Positions 1 to 8,977 of a DNA stretch of 64,000 nucleotides are shown here, piece after piece. The stretch lies in contig NZ_JBFOHP010000002.1 of the NCBI RefSeq assembly GCF_040907265.1, positions 1,798,001 through 1,862,000 of the forward strand, in the 5' to 3' direction. The notes under the pieces are model-generated. The model was not told the DNA's origin and made no database searches. It worked only from the letters and a program-made list of their open reading frames with translations. Position numbers and translations under genes: made by a program. This stretch comes from Streptomyces sclerotialus (GTDB taxonomy: Bacteria; Actinomycetota; Actinomycetes; Streptomycetales; Streptomycetaceae). How positions within the stretch are numbered: position 1 is the first letter of the stretch; every line of letters begins with the position of its first letter.

Positions 1-3000
1 GGGACATCGCGGGCCCGGCGGTCATGTCGTCCGTACCGGGGCGCACGTTGCGCGGCAGCAGGCCGGGCGTGGCCGGCAGCTCGGACTTCACGCCGACGTC
101 CACGACGCAGACCTCGGCGCCGACCTGGTTCGCGAAGGCGTTGCAGACCGCGCCGCCGCCGAGGAAGTTGGCGACCATCTGGCCGGTGACCTCCTGGGGC
201 CACGGGGTGACGCCCTGGGCGTGCACACCGTGGTCGCCCGCGAAGATCGCCACCGCGGCGGGCTCCGGGATCGGCGGCGGGCACTTCCGCGACAGGCCGC
301 ACAGCTGCGCCGAGATGATCTCCAGCATGCCGAGCGCGCCGGCCGGCTTGGTCATCCGCTTCTGCCGCTCCCACGCCTCACCGAGCGCCTTGGCGTCCAG
401 CGGGCGGATGCCCTGCAGGGTCTCCTGGAGCAGGTCGTGCGGCTCGGCACCGGGCAGCGCGCGGCGCCCGTACGTCTCCTCGTGCACGACCCACGACAGC
501 GGGCGGCGCTTGGACCACCCGGCCTGCATCAGCTCGGGCTCCTCCGGGAACTCGTCGACGTACCCGACGCACAGGTACGCGACGATCTCCAGGTGCTCGG
601 GCAGGCCGAGCTCGCGGACCATCTCGCGCTCGTCGAAGAAGCTGACCCAGCCGACGCCGAGGCCTTCGGCGCGGGCGGCGAGCCAGAGGTTCTCCACGGC
701 GAGCGCGGAGCTGTACGGCGCCATCTGCGGCTGGGTGTACCGGCCGAGCGTGTGGCGGCCGCCGCGGGTGGGGTCGGCCGTGACGACGATGTTGACCGGG
801 GTGTCGAGGATCGCCTCGATCTTCAGCTCGCGGAACTGCTTCGCGCGCGCCTTGGGCAGCGACTTGGCGTACGCCTCGCGCTGCTGCATCGCCAGCTCGT
901 GCATCCGCTCGCGCGTCTCGGCGGACCGGATGACGACGAAGTCCCAGGGCTGGGAGTGGCCGACGCTGGGGGCGGTGTGCGCCGCCTCCAGGACGCGCAG
1001 CAGTACGTCGTTGGGGATCGGGTCGCTGCGGAAGCCGTTACGGATGTCCCGGCGCTCCCGCATCACACGGTGTACGGCGGCCCGCTCCTCGTCGCCGTAC
1101 CCCGCGGCGGGGTCGACCGGCCGGGGCGCCTCGGCCTCGGCGGCTTCGGCGTCGGCGGCTTCGGCGTCGGCGGCTTCGGCGTCGGCGGCTTCGGCGTCGG
1201 CCGCGGCGGGCACGTCGGCGTCGGCCGCGGCGGGCTCACCTGCAGCCGCCGCGACGGGCTCGGCCTCGGGGGTGGGCTCGGCTGCCGCCGTGGGCTCGGC
1301 CTGCGGGTCGGCCTCGGCTTCCGCCATCTCGGGGGTGGGCTCGGCGTCGGCTTCCGGCGCGGCGGCCGTTGCTTCGTTTTCCTCGCTCGCAGCGGCCGGC
1401 TCGGTCACGGTCTCGCTGTCGGCGGCGGCGTCGGGCTCCGCTGCCGGTTCCGCCTCGGCGGGCGCGGCGCCGGGCACGGCGGCCTCGCTCCCGGGCTCGG
1501 GCTCGGGTTCGGGCTCCGCGGGGGCCGCGTCCGTGGCGGGCATTTCCTCGACGGCCGTCTCGGCCGCGCTCGCGTCCTCGGCGCTCGCGTCTCCGGCGAC
1601 CGCGTCCTCGGCCTCGGCGACCGTGGACTCGGCCTCGTCGCCGTCCACCGCCTCGGCGTCGGCTGCCGCCTCAGCCGCGTCTGCCGCCTCAGCCGCGTCT
1701 GCCGCCTCAGCCGCCGGAGGAACCTGCGCCTCAGCAGGCTCAGCTACCTCAGGAGCGGGCTCCTCGGCCGCCACCTCGGCGGGCGCGGCGGCGTCGGGCA
1801 CCGTGCCGACCTCGTCCTCCGCGAAGGCCGCGTCGATCGCGGCCTTGGTGGCCTTCGCCTTGGCCGACCGTCCCGACCGGGCCCGGGGCACCTTCACCTT
1901 GGCTTCGGGCGCCTCGGTGGCCGCGGGGGCGCCGTCCGCACCCTCCGCGCCCTCCGGGGCGTCCTCCCCGAGCTGCACCAGCTCGGCGGCGTCCTGGGGA
2001 GCGGGCTCGGCGGCCTGGACCGGCTCTGCCCCGGCGACGGGCGCCTGCGGCTCGGCCTGCTCTTCGTTGTGCACGTGTTCCTCTGATACGGGCTCAGCGC
2101 CGGGCTGCTCCGCGGCTGCCGGTACAGCCTCGGCCGTACCGTCCGCGGGTCCCTGCTCGCCCTCGGTGTCGTTCTGCTGCGCGGCCGCCGCGGCGTCCTG
2201 CGCGTCGGCCTCGTCCGTCGTCTCCGGCGCCGCGGTGGCGTCAGCCGGTACGACGTCCTCGGCCTGGCCCTGCTCCTGGCCCTGGTCCTGGTCCTGCTCC
2301 TGGCCCTGCTCCGGAGCGGTCCGGCCGACGGCGTCGTGTTCCGCCGCCCCGGCCTCGGGGAGCGGCGCCGCGACACCGTGCTCCACGGCCTCCTGCTCCT
2401 GCTCACCGGAGGCCTGCGCGTCCGGGACGGCTTCAGGAGCCTCCGCAGGGACCTGGGCATCCTCAGGAGCCTGGCCCTCCGCAGCATCCTGCGGCGCGTC
2501 CTCCGAGGCCGCGGACTCCGCCGCCGCGGCCTCCGGCTGCTGCCCGTCCTCGGCCGTCTGCTCCTGGCCCGGTTCACCGGTCGCGTCCGTGCTCTCGACC
2601 GCCGCCTGCGCGGCGGCCGCCGTGCCGTCCTCCGTCCCCACCGGTGCGGCGCCCCAAGCCGGCATCTGCGCGGGAATGACCACGCCACCCTGTTCCGCGG
2701 CCGACGGGGTCTGCTCGGCCGGTGCAGGCTGCTCGGCCGGGACCGGCTGCTCAGCGACCGCCGGCTGCGAAGCAGCCTCCGCCTCGGCCTGCGGCGGCTG
2801 AGGCGATTCGACCGACTGAGCCGACTCGACCGGCTGGGCCGCTTCGACCGGCTCGGCCTCCGGCATCGGCATCGGGGCGGCCTGCTGAGCCGCCCGCTGG
2901 GCGCCCTCCCCGGGGAGCGGGCCCGGGGTCGCGTCCGGCAGTGGGCCCGGGGTCGCGTCCGGCAGCGGGCCCGGTTCGTCGCGCGGTACGTCGAGGTACT

Positions 3001-3724
3001 CGGGTCCGACGGTCGGCGGGCCCGCGTGCCGTGTGGGCGGCTGCGGGGTCCCGGCCGGGCCGCGGTCGGCGAGGGAGCGCACCACGCCACCGGTGTGCGC
3101 CTCCGGCACGGGCGGGCCCATGTGCAGCGGCCGGCGCGCCGGCGTGCTCTGCTTCGGCATCGCGGCCTGGCCCGGCATGGCGCCCGGCTGCGCGGCGCCC
3201 GCCTGCGGGGCCTGGCCCGGCTGCTGCGCCGCCTCGGGCATCCGTACGCCGCCGACGTCGACGGAGCCGGTGTCCCGGCCGCCGTGCTCGTGGGCACCGG
3301 CGTGCGGATGGGCTTCAACCGGAGGCGCACCGACGGGCACACCGGCGCCGGGCGCCGCGCCCGCCGGCTGCGCGGTGGCAGGGTCCGCCGGCTGTTCCGC
3401 GGCGTACGCCACCGGCTCGTACGGCGTCGGGTCGTAGGCCGCCACCGGGTCGTACACCGCGCCCCGTCCCGGGGTGTAGTCGGCGTACGGGGTCTGCTGC
3501 TCGGCGTGCGCCTGCTGTTCGCTGCCCCAGGCGCCCTGGGCGCCCGGCATCAGCAGGTCGTCGTCCTCGGCCTGCTCGGCGGTGTCGAGGTAGGCGTACG
3601 CGTCGTGCGGCTGCTGCGGGCCGGGGTCGGCAGGGGCAGGAGCGGCCGCCGGCAGCGGCCCTCCGGGATGTCCGCCTGCGTTCTCCGGCAGTCCCTCGCC
3701 CGGGACCTGGCCGGTGTCGGTCAT
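1..3724 (-). CDS. cobT: BluB-CobT fusion with a long disordered N-terminal extension (C-terminus beyond window)
   Basis: This cobalamin lower-ligand protein has 1241 codons visible and its C-terminus lies beyond position 1. Residues 1 to about 870 are low complexity, rich in Ala, Glu, Pro, Asp and Gln, with tandem repeats and no recognisable fold. Residues about 873-1090 are a BluB/nitroreductase domain, which in the family converts FMNH2 to dimethylbenzimidazole (motifs RERRDIRNGF, SVGHSQPWDF). From about 1095 a CobT domain begins, the family that activates dimethylbenzimidazole with nicotinate mononucleotide; the FAGDHGVHAQGV signature is near residue 1160. One polypeptide may thus make and activate the base. 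The ATG at 3724 follows GAGGGG with 5-nt spacing. cobL lies 239 bp upstream on the same strand. The frame is open throughout, so the extension is not a frameshift artefact. Confidence 0.9.
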   Translation of the reverse strand, partial: MTDTGQVPGEGLPENAGGHPGGPLPAAAPAPADPGPQQPHDAYAYLDTAEQAEDDDLLMPGAQGAWGSEQQAHAEQQTPYADYTPGRGAVYDPVAAYDPTPYEPVAYAAEQPADPATAQPAGAAPGAGVPVGAPPVEAHPHAGAHEHGGRDTGSVDVGGVRMPEAAQQPGQAPQAGAAQPGAMPGQAAMPKQSTPARRPLHMGPPVPEAHTGGVVRSLADRGPAGTPQPPTRHAGPPTVGPEYLDVPRDEPGPLPDATPGPLPDATPGPLPGEGAQRAAQQAAPMPMPEAEPVEAAQPVESAQSVESPQPPQAEAEAASQPAVAEQPVPAEQPAPAEQTPSAAEQGGVVIPAQMPAWGAAPVGTEDGTAAAAQAAVESTDATGEPGQEQTAEDGQQPEAAAAESAASEDAPQDAAEGQAPEDAQVPAEAPEAVPDAQASGEQEQEAVEHGVAAPLPEAGAAEHDAVGRTAPEQGQEQDQDQGQEQGQAEDVVPADATAAPETTDEADAQDAAAAAQQNDTEGEQGPADGTAEAVPAAAEQPGAEPVSEEHVHNEEQAEPQAPVAGAEPVQAAEPAPQDAAELVQLGEDAPEGAEGADGAPAATEAPEAKVKVPRARSGRSAKAKATKAAIDAAFAEDEVGTVPDAAAPAEVAAEEPAPEVAEPAEAQVPPAAEAADAAEAADAAEAAADAEAVDGDEAESTVAEAEDAVAGDASAEDASAAETAVEEMPATDAAPAEPEPEPEPGSEAAVPGAAPAEAEPAAEPDAAADSETVTEPAAASEENEATAAAPEADAEPTPEMAEAEADPQAEPTAAAEPTPEAEPVAAAAGEPAAADADVPAAADAEAADAEAADAEAADAEAAEAEAPRPVDPAAGYGDEERAAVHRVMRERRDIRNGFRSDPIPNDVLLRVLEAAHTAPSVGHSQPWDFVVIRSAETRERMHELAMQQREAYAKSLPKARAKQFRELKIEAILDTPVNIVVTADPTRGGRHTLGRYTQPQMAPYSSALAVENLWLAARAEGLGVGWVSFFDEREMVRELGLPEHLEIVAYLCVGYVDEFPEEPELMQAGWSKRRPLSWVVHEETYGRRALPGAEPHDLLQETLQGIRPLDAKALGEAWERQKRMTKPAGALGMLEIISAQLCGLSRKCPPPIPEPAAVAIFAGDHGVHAQGVTPWPQEVTGQMVANFLGGGAVCNAFANQVGAEVCVVDVGVKSELPATPGLLPRNVRPGTDDMTAGPAMS
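1141..1200. repeat. Four perfect 15-bp tandem repeats inside the cobT extension
   Basis: The 15-bp unit cggcttcggcgtcgg is repeated four times without change, and degenerate copies follow. On the coding strand it encodes a repeating Glu-Ala-Ala-Asp-Ala, just before the BluB domain. Perfect identity suggests recent slippage and likely copy-number variation between strains. Confidence 0.9.
1664..1717. repeat. 18-bp tandem repeats inside the cobT extension
   Basis: Two perfect copies and one nearly complete copy of an 18-bp unit starting tgccgcctcagccgcgtc. On the coding strand they encode an Ala-Asp-Ala-Ala-Glu-Ala periodic stretch within the disordered region. Confidence 0.85.
2919..2974. repeat. 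24-bp direct repeats inside the cobT extension
   Basis: Two 24-bp units (2919-2942 and 2943-2966) differ only at the last base, and an 8-bp partial third copy follows. They encode a repeated Pro-Leu-Pro-Asp-Ala-Thr-Pro-Gly. Confidence 0.85.
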
Positions 3725-3741
3725 GCGTACCCCTCGCCCAT
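3721..3741 (-). CDS. Six-codon ORF overlapping the cobT start
   Basis: The peptide would be MGEGYA. Its ATG at 3741 has an ideal AAGGAG SD (3755-3750) with 8-nt spacing. Its TGA overlaps the cobT ATG in an ATGA arrangement. The codons are out of frame with cobT, so this is not an alternative start. It could load ribosomes onto cobT by translational coupling. It may also be chance; the peptide itself suggests no function. Confidence 0.35.
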   Translation of the reverse strand: MGEGYA

Positions 3742-3963
3742 CGGTAGTGCTCCTTCCAACCGCTCGTCCGACGCGCTCGACCGCGGCACGCGCCGACCGC
3801 CCCCATAGCTAGAACGAGCGAGCGCGCCTCGCGGCACGTCCGCCCTCAAGAGCATCTTGTGCGGTCAAAACCTCCGGCTTTTCCGGATATTGACGCACGA
3901 CTCCGATCGCGGAACGGCGGCGCAACGATCCGCCAGCCTACCTCCCGCGGGTGACCGATCGGG

Positions 3964-5184
3964 TCAGGGGTGATGCACGCGGTAACCGCAGACCAGGAAG
4001 ACGACGGCCCGCTCCCGCTCCACCCATGCGGACGTGTCCAGCTCCACCGACTGGAGGAGCGCGCACTCCACTTCGTACCCTCCGTCGGCCAGTGCGCGGC
4101 CGAGCGCCTCCGCCTCGTCGCGGGTGGCGGCGTGGGTGACGATGCGTTCGGGGCGGCGGGCCGCGCAGGCGGTGACGACGGCCGTGCCGCCGCCCCCGAT
4201 GCGGACCACGTCCGGCTCGGGGAGGTCTTCGAGCACCTGGGGCGCGCGGCCGTGCACGACCTGGAGCTGTACGCCGTACCTGCGGCCCACGGCGGTCGTA
4301 CGGGCGCAGGCGTCCGCGTCGCCGTCGACGGCGATGACGGCCGCGCCGAAGCGGGCGGCCTCCACGGCGGCGGCGCCGGAGCCGGAGCCGATGTCCCAGA
4401 CCAGGTCGCCGATGGCGGGCCCGAGGCGGGCGAGTTGCGCGGTGCGCAGCTGGCCGGACTCGCCTTCGGAGAGGCCGCCGCCGTACGCGCTGTCGGAGAG
4501 GCCCCAGCCGCGCGGCCCCGCGGGGTAGCCGATCTCGTGGGCGGCGAGCCAGGGGCTGCCCTGGGTGGCGGCGCTGCCGGCCGGTCCGCCGACGACGATG
4601 ACGACGTTGGGGTCGCGCCAGACGTGGTCGGCCGCCTTGTCGGAGGTGAGGACGGTCACCTGTTCCTGAGTGGTGCCGAGGGCCTCGCAGATGACGAAGG
4701 TGCGGTGCACGTCGCGCAGCAGGAGGGCCAGTTCGGCGGGGCCCGCGCCGGGCGAGGTGAGGACGGCGACCTTGGTGTGGGCGCGGCAGACGTTGACGGC
4801 GCGGCGCAGGTCGCGGCTGTGGGCGACGACGATCTGGGCGTCGTCCCAGGGCATGCCGGCCCGGGCGAAGGCGGCGGCGACGGAGGAGACGGCCGGTACG
4901 ACCTCGACCTCCAGGCCGTGTTCGGGTGCGCGCAGGGTGCGGACGACGCCGAAGAAGCCGGGGTCGCCGTCGGCGAGGACGACGGCGGTGCCGCGGTGCT
5001 GGGCGATCCGGCGGGCCGCCAGTTCGACGCTGCCGAGTCTGATCCGTTCGGCGGCGGGCGGCACTTCCTTGAGCGCCAGGTGGTGGGCGGCGCCGGCCAC
5101 CAGGGTCGCCGCGCCCAGTGCGGAGCGTGCGGCGGCGGTCAGAGGCGAGCCGTCCCACCCGATCACGGTGACGCGGTCGGCCAT
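3964..5184 (-). CDS. cobL: Precorrin-6Y C5,15-methyltransferase (decarboxylating)
   Basis: This 406-aa enzyme of corrin-ring synthesis in the family methylates C5 and C15 of precorrin-6Y and decarboxylates the acetate side chain. It has the usual two-domain CbiE-CbiT fusion. The N-terminal tetrapyrrole-methylase half (about 1-200) has ADGDPGFFG. The C-terminal SAM-methyltransferase half (about 230-400) has the glycine-rich VWDIGSGSGAAAVEAARFGA. The ATG at 5184 follows GGGAG at 10-nt spacing. It is upstream of and co-directional with the cobT fusion, which supports a cobalamin role. The 239-bp gap to cobT showed no B12-box riboswitch signature. Confidence 0.95.
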   Translation of the reverse strand: MADRVTVIGWDGSPLTAAARSALGAATLVAGAAHHLALKEVPPAAERIRLGSVELAARRIAQHRGTAVVLADGDPGFFGVVRTLRAPEHGLEVEVVPAVSSVAAAFARAGMPWDDAQIVVAHSRDLRRAVNVCRAHTKVAVLTSPGAGPAELALLLRDVHRTFVICEALGTTQEQVTVLTSDKAADHVWRDPNVVIVVGGPAGSAATQGSPWLAAHEIGYPAGPRGWGLSDSAYGGGLSEGESGQLRTAQLARLGPAIGDLVWDIGSGSGAAAVEAARFGAAVIAVDGDADACARTTAVGRRYGVQLQVVHGRAPQVLEDLPEPDVVRIGGGGTAVVTACAARRPERIVTHAATRDEAEALGRALADGGYEVECALLQSVELDTSAWVERERAVVFLVCGYRVHHP

Positions 5185-5204
5185 CTGCAGGTGTCTCCCT
5201 GGTC

Positions 5205-5292
5205 TCGTCGTGCGGTTGTCCGTGCGGCCGTTCGTACGGCCCTTCGTACGGCTGTTCGTGTCACGGTTCGTGCGGTCGGTGCGCCGTACGGG
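5205..5292. repeat. Degenerate short direct repeats upstream of cobL
   Basis: About six imperfect copies of a unit resembling ttcgtacggc or ttcgtgcggc lie in the cobL 5' region between the divergent spacing elements. No gene or known motif is recognised. Confidence 0.5.
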
Positions 5293-5379
5293 TGTGGATC
5301 AGGTGAGGGTACCCCGAGCGGCGGGCCGTGCCGCCGGGCGTGACCGAAGGGGTCCGGCCCCGTCGGCCGCGGCCGGGCC

Positions 5380-6015
5380 TCAGTTCCATTCCGGGTACGC
5401 GAAGCCGTTGGCGTCGGCGGCCCGGTCCGGCAGCCCGTCGAAGTCCTCGGGCAGCAGGCTCCAGACGATGAGGTCGGTACGGATGTCGGTCCAGCCCCCG
5501 TCCTCGGTGCGGGACCGGGCTATCCAGGCGTTGCGGAGCACTCCCTCGCTGATGCAGCCGAGTTTCTGGGCGACCTGCTGGGCGGCGGTGTTGTCGGCGG
5601 CCGTGCGCAGTTCCAGGCGTTCGAACTTCTGGTCGCGGAAGAGCCACTGGGCGACGGCGAGCGCGGATTCGCAGGCGTAGCCCTCGCCGCGGGCCCAGGG
5701 CGCTGTGATGTAGGAGAGCTCGGCGCCGCGTATCCGCCAGTCGGTGCGGTCGATCCGGACGGTGCCGACGAGGCGCTGGGTGAGGAACTCGGTGACGGCG
5801 AAGGCGAGGCCGCGGCCGGAGGTGCGGACGGCCGGGGCGCCGGTGGTGACCCACTCCTCGGCGTGCGCCGTGGTGTACGGGTGGGGCTGCGCGGTCCAGG
5901 CGACGACCGCCTCGTCGTTCATCATGTCGCCGAGCGCGGGGACGTCCGTGTCGTCGAAGGGCCGCAGCACCAGACGCTCCGTGCTGATGGAGATGTCCGG
6001 AAAGGTGGATGTCAT
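5380..6015 (-). CDS. RimJ/RimL-type GNAT N-acetyltransferase
   Basis: A 211-aa acetyl-CoA-dependent acyltransferase of the RimJ/RimL subgroup, which acetylates protein N-termini or small amines; the substrate here is unknown. Family features are the opening ISTERLVLRPFDDTDVPAL, the acetyl-CoA loop region APWARGEGYACESALAV, and the C-terminal NTAAQQVAQKLGCISEGVLRN block. The frame stays open further upstream, but the ATG at 6015 is preferred because GGGAG sits about 9 nt before it and family homology begins there. It is co-directional with the metNIQ operon but separated from it by a strong terminator hairpin. Confidence 0.85.
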   Translation of the reverse strand: MTSTFPDISISTERLVLRPFDDTDVPALGDMMNDEAVVAWTAQPHPYTTAHAEEWVTTGAPAVRTSGRGLAFAVTEFLTQRLVGTVRIDRTDWRIRGAELSYITAPWARGEGYACESALAVAQWLFRDQKFERLELRTAADNTAAQQVAQKLGCISEGVLRNAWIARSRTEDGGWTDIRTDLIVWSLLPEDFDGLPDRAADANGFAYPEWN

Positions 6016-6153
6016 GCAGCTGCTCCCACGCCGTGGACGTAGAGCTGCGCGAAGCGTTGTGCGGCTCCGTGCGGCTCCGTGAATACGTTCGGGCTGTCCT
6101 GCCCGTCTTGAGTGCACAAGCATGCAGCATCTGCCTGCGAATGTGCCAAGTAT

Positions 6154-6194
6154 GACGGCCCGTACCTGCCCTGATAAGGCAGGTACGGGCCGTC
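6154..6194 (-). terminator. Perfect 17-bp hairpin after metQ
   Basis: Arms 6154-6170 and 6178-6194 are perfectly complementary around a 7-nt loop (ctgataa). The hairpin begins 21 bp past the metQ stop. It lacks a long U-tract, as is common for actinobacterial terminators. Confidence 0.85.
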
Positions 6195-6214
6195 GTACGG
6201 GGAGCGGTGCGGGG

Positions 6215-7066
6215 TCAGCTCGCCTTGCTGAAGGAGGGCAGCACGGAGCCGTCCTTGTAGTGCGTCTCGATGTACTTCTTGACCTGGTCGGAGTTGAGCA
6301 GCTTCGCGAGCTTCTGCACGCGCGGGTCGTCCTTCTCGCTCTTGTCGACGGCGAGGAAGTTGGCGTAGGGGCTGTTCTTGGCCGATTCGATGGTCAGGGA
6401 GTCGGACTTCGGGCTGAGCTTGGCGGCGATGGCGTAGTTGCCGTTGATGACCGCTGCGTCGTAGTCGCTCAGCTGCGGGGCCAGGAGTTCCGCCTTGGAC
6501 TCCTTGATGTTCAGGCCCTTCTTGTCCTTGACGTCGTTCAGACCCGGGACCGCGGGCGCGTCGGCCTTGAGCTCGATGGCGCCGGCCTTGTCGAGCAGCT
6601 TCAGGGCGCGGGCCTCGTTGCTGGCGTCGTTGGGGACGCCGACGGTGTCTCCGGACTTCAGCTCGGAGAGCTTGTCGTAGTTCTTGGAGTAGACGCCCAT
6701 CGGCTCGACGTGGACGTTGACGACGGGCTCGATGCTGCCGTCGTTCTTCTTGTTCCAGTCGTCGAGGAACTCCTCGGTCTGGAAGTAGTTGGCGTCCAGG
6801 CTGCCGTCCTTGGTCGCCGGGTTGATCAGCTGGTAGTCGTCGAAGGTCTTGACCTGGATCTTGAGGTTCTCCTTGGGGGCCAGGTCCTTCTTGACGTACT
6901 CCAGGATCTCGGCGTGCGGGACGGAGGTGGCGCCGACGACGAGCGGCGAGCTCGCGTCGTCCTTCTTCTCCGTGTCCGGGTCGGAGGGGGCGCTGCAGGC
7001 GCCGAGGGCGAGGGTGAGCGCGGCGGCGGCCGCGACGGCGCCGGTGAGCTTGACGGTGTTACGCAC
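6215..7066 (-). CDS. metQ: Methionine ABC transporter substrate-binding lipoprotein
   Basis: A 283-aa MetQ/NlpA-family lipoprotein that captures methionine outside the membrane and delivers it to MetNI. The N-terminus has a signal peptide ending in the lipobox LGAC. The NlpA fold is recognisable in VGATSVPHAEILEYVKKDLA, DGSLDANYFQTEEFLDDWN and VGVPNDASNEARALKLL. The GTG at 7066 is chosen because AAAGG lies 8 nt upstream; the longer frame would place extra residues before the signal peptide. It is the last gene of metN-metI-metQ and is followed by a strong terminator. Confidence 0.93.
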   Translation of the reverse strand: MRNTVKLTGAVAAAAALTLALGACSAPSDPDTEKKDDASSPLVVGATSVPHAEILEYVKKDLAPKENLKIQVKTFDDYQLINPATKDGSLDANYFQTEEFLDDWNKKNDGSIEPVVNVHVEPMGVYSKNYDKLSELKSGDTVGVPNDASNEARALKLLDKAGAIELKADAPAVPGLNDVKDKKGLNIKESKAELLAPQLSDYDAAVINGNYAIAAKLSPKSDSLTIESAKNSPYANFLAVDKSEKDDPRVQKLAKLLNSDQVKKYIETHYKDGSVLPSFSKAS

Positions 7067-7133
7067 GAAGAGTGCCTTTCTTACAAGTGGTGTTCCGCCC
7101 GGCAAAGGGTCCGGGCTCCAGGGGTGCGGTGGC

Positions 7134-7910
7134 TCAGGCGGCCTCGTCCGCGGTCTCGCGGACCTTGCCCGCGTCGGCGCGGGCCTCGGGGTCCGGGGCC
7201 GCGGTGCGGGCCTTGGGCGACTTCAGGAGGCGTACGGGGGCGGCGGCGCGGGAGCCGCGGCGGGACAGCCGCCGGACCACCAGGTCGCCGATGAGCTGGA
7301 CGACGGTGACGATCACAATGATCAGTACCACGGTGACGAGCATGAAGCGCGTGTCGTACCGCTGCTGGCCGTAGGTGATGGCCACGCTGCCCAGGCCGCC
7401 GGCGCCGAGCGCGCCGGCCATCGCCGAGTAGCTGATGATCGTGATGACGGTGTTGGTCAGGCTGGCGACCAGCGAGGGCAGCGCCTGCGGGAGCAGCACC
7501 TTGAAGATGATCGTCCAGGTGCCGCCGCCCATGGACTGGGCGGCCTCGACGAGCCCGCCGTCCACCTCGCGCAGGGAGGTCTCCACCAGGCGTGCGAAGA
7601 AGGGGACGGCGCCGACGGCGAGCGGCACGACGGCGGCCGAGGGGCCGATGGAGGTGCCGACGACGAGCCGGGTGAACGGGATGATCGCGATCATCAGGAT
7701 GATGAAGGGCAGCGAGCGGCCGATGTTCACCACGACGCTGACGACCTTGTTCACCACGGTGTTCTGCAGCTGGCCGCCGCGGTCGGTGAGGACCAGCAGG
7801 ACGCCGAGGAGCAGGCCGCCGATCACCGTGTAGACGGTGGACCACCACACCATGAAGAGGGTGTCGAGGATGCCGTCCTGAAGCACCGGCTGCATGTCGT
7901 TCCAGGTCAC
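7134..7910 (-). CDS. metI: Methionine ABC transporter permease
   Basis: A 258-aa integral membrane permease with at least five hydrophobic segments. The ABC coupling loop reads EAAQSMGGGTWTIIFKVLLP, matching the EAA motif of MetI-type permeases. The last 45 residues are hydrophilic and charged, a modest cytoplasmic extension. Its ATG overlaps the metN stop (ATGA), so the two are translationally coupled. metQ follows 67 bp downstream. Confidence 0.93.
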   Translation of the reverse strand: MTWNDMQPVLQDGILDTLFMVWWSTVYTVIGGLLLGVLLVLTDRGGQLQNTVVNKVVSVVVNIGRSLPFIILMIAIIPFTRLVVGTSIGPSAAVVPLAVGAVPFFARLVETSLREVDGGLVEAAQSMGGGTWTIIFKVLLPQALPSLVASLTNTVITIISYSAMAGALGAGGLGSVAITYGQQRYDTRFMLVTVVLIIVIVTVVQLIGDLVVRRLSRRGSRAAAPVRLLKSPKARTAAPDPEARADAGKVRETADEAA

Positions 7911-8977
7911 TTGGCGACCTCCTTGGTCAGCACGGTGGCGGGCGCGGCGGCCGGCTCGGTACGGCCCACGACGTCGACCTGGAGGCCCTGCTCGCGCAGG
8001 AACCCGATCGGTACGACGTTGTCCTCGAAGCGGCCGGGCAGCTCGATGCGCATCCGGCCGATCTGCTTGCCGCCGACGGTGTCCATGGCGGCGCCGAGGA
8101 TCGACACGTCGACGTTGTAGGTCCGCGAGAGGGTCGAGATGACCGGCTCGGTGGCCGCCTCGCCGTGGAAGGTGACGTCCACGACCGTGCGGTCCGCCGC
8201 CGAGGCCTCGCCGGTGACCGGGAACAGCTCCGTGGCCAGCTCCGAGCCGGGGGTGGCCAGCAGTTCCGAGACGGTGCCCTGCTCGACGACGCGGCCGCCC
8301 TTCATCAGGGCCGCGGAGTCGCAGATGCTCTTGACGACGTCCATCTCGTGGGTGATGAGCAGGACGGTGAGGCCCAGCTGGCGGTTGAGGTCGCGGAGCA
8401 GCTGGAGGATGGAGCGGGTGGTCTCCGGGTCCAGGGCGCTGGTGGCCTCGTCGGAGAGCAGCACCTTCGGGTCGCCGGCGAGCGCGCGGGCGATGCCGAC
8501 GCGCTGCTTCTGGCCGCCGGAGAGCTGGGCGGGGTACGCCTTGGCCTTGTCGGCGAGGCCGACCAGGTCCAGCAGCTCCAGCGCCTTGCGGCTGCGCTCG
8601 CGGCGGGAGACCTTGAGGATCTCCAGCGGGAACTCGACGTTGTCCTGGACGGTGCGCGAGGACAGCAGGTTGAAGTGCTGGAAGACCATGCCGATGTGGC
8701 TGCGTGCGGCACGGAGCGCGGGGTTCGCCCGCTGGCCGCGTCCAGCGAGCGCGGTGAGGTCCTGGCCGGCCACGGTGACCGTGCCCGAGGTGGGGCGCTC
8801 CAGGAGGTTCACGCAGCGGATGAGCGTCGACTTGCCGGCGCCGCTCTGGCCGATGACGCCGTACACCTCGCCCTCGCGGACGTGCAGGTCGACGCCGTCC
8901 AGCGCGGTGACCTCGCGGTCACCCGATCGGTAGACCTTGGTGAGGCCTGTAGTGGTGATCACAGGGATATCCGTCAC
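7907..8977 (-). CDS. metN: Methionine ABC transporter ATP-binding protein
   Basis: A 356-aa ATPase of the MetNIQ importer. It has Walker A GQSGAGKS, the signature LSGGQKQRVGIARAL, a Walker B region KVLLSDEATSALD, and the switch His in LLITHEMDVV. The C-terminal 90 residues form a NIL domain (TVVDVTFHGEAATEPVIS), the methionine-sensing module of MetN. The GTG at 8977 is used because homology starts at once (TDIPVITTTGLTKVY); an in-frame GTG at 9010 is the alternative. It heads the operon and follows a 408-bp non-coding region. Confidence 0.92.
   Translation of the reverse strand: MTDIPVITTTGLTKVYRSGDREVTALDGVDLHVREGEVYGVIGQSGAGKSTLIRCVNLLERPTSGTVTVAGQDLTALAGRGQRANPALRAARSHIGMVFQHFNLLSSRTVQDNVEFPLEILKVSRRERSRKALELLDLVGLADKAKAYPAQLSGGQKQRVGIARALAGDPKVLLSDEATSALDPETTRSILQLLRDLNRQLGLTVLLITHEMDVVKSICDSAALMKGGRVVEQGTVSELLATPGSELATELFPVTGEASAADRTVVDVTFHGEAATEPVISTLSRTYNVDVSILGAAMDTVGGKQIGRMRIELPGRFEDNVVPIGFLREQGLQVDVVGRTEPAAAPATVLTKEVAK

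Noticed and set aside
24..2801. Long plus-strand open frame opposite the cobT fusion
   Set aside because: It is an antisense shadow of the repetitive high-GC gene, with only Ala/Ser-rich composition and no domains.
3742..3963. Possible cobalamin riboswitch between cobL and cobT
   Set aside because: I could not find the B12-box motif or a matching junction; the gap lies inside the likely operon.
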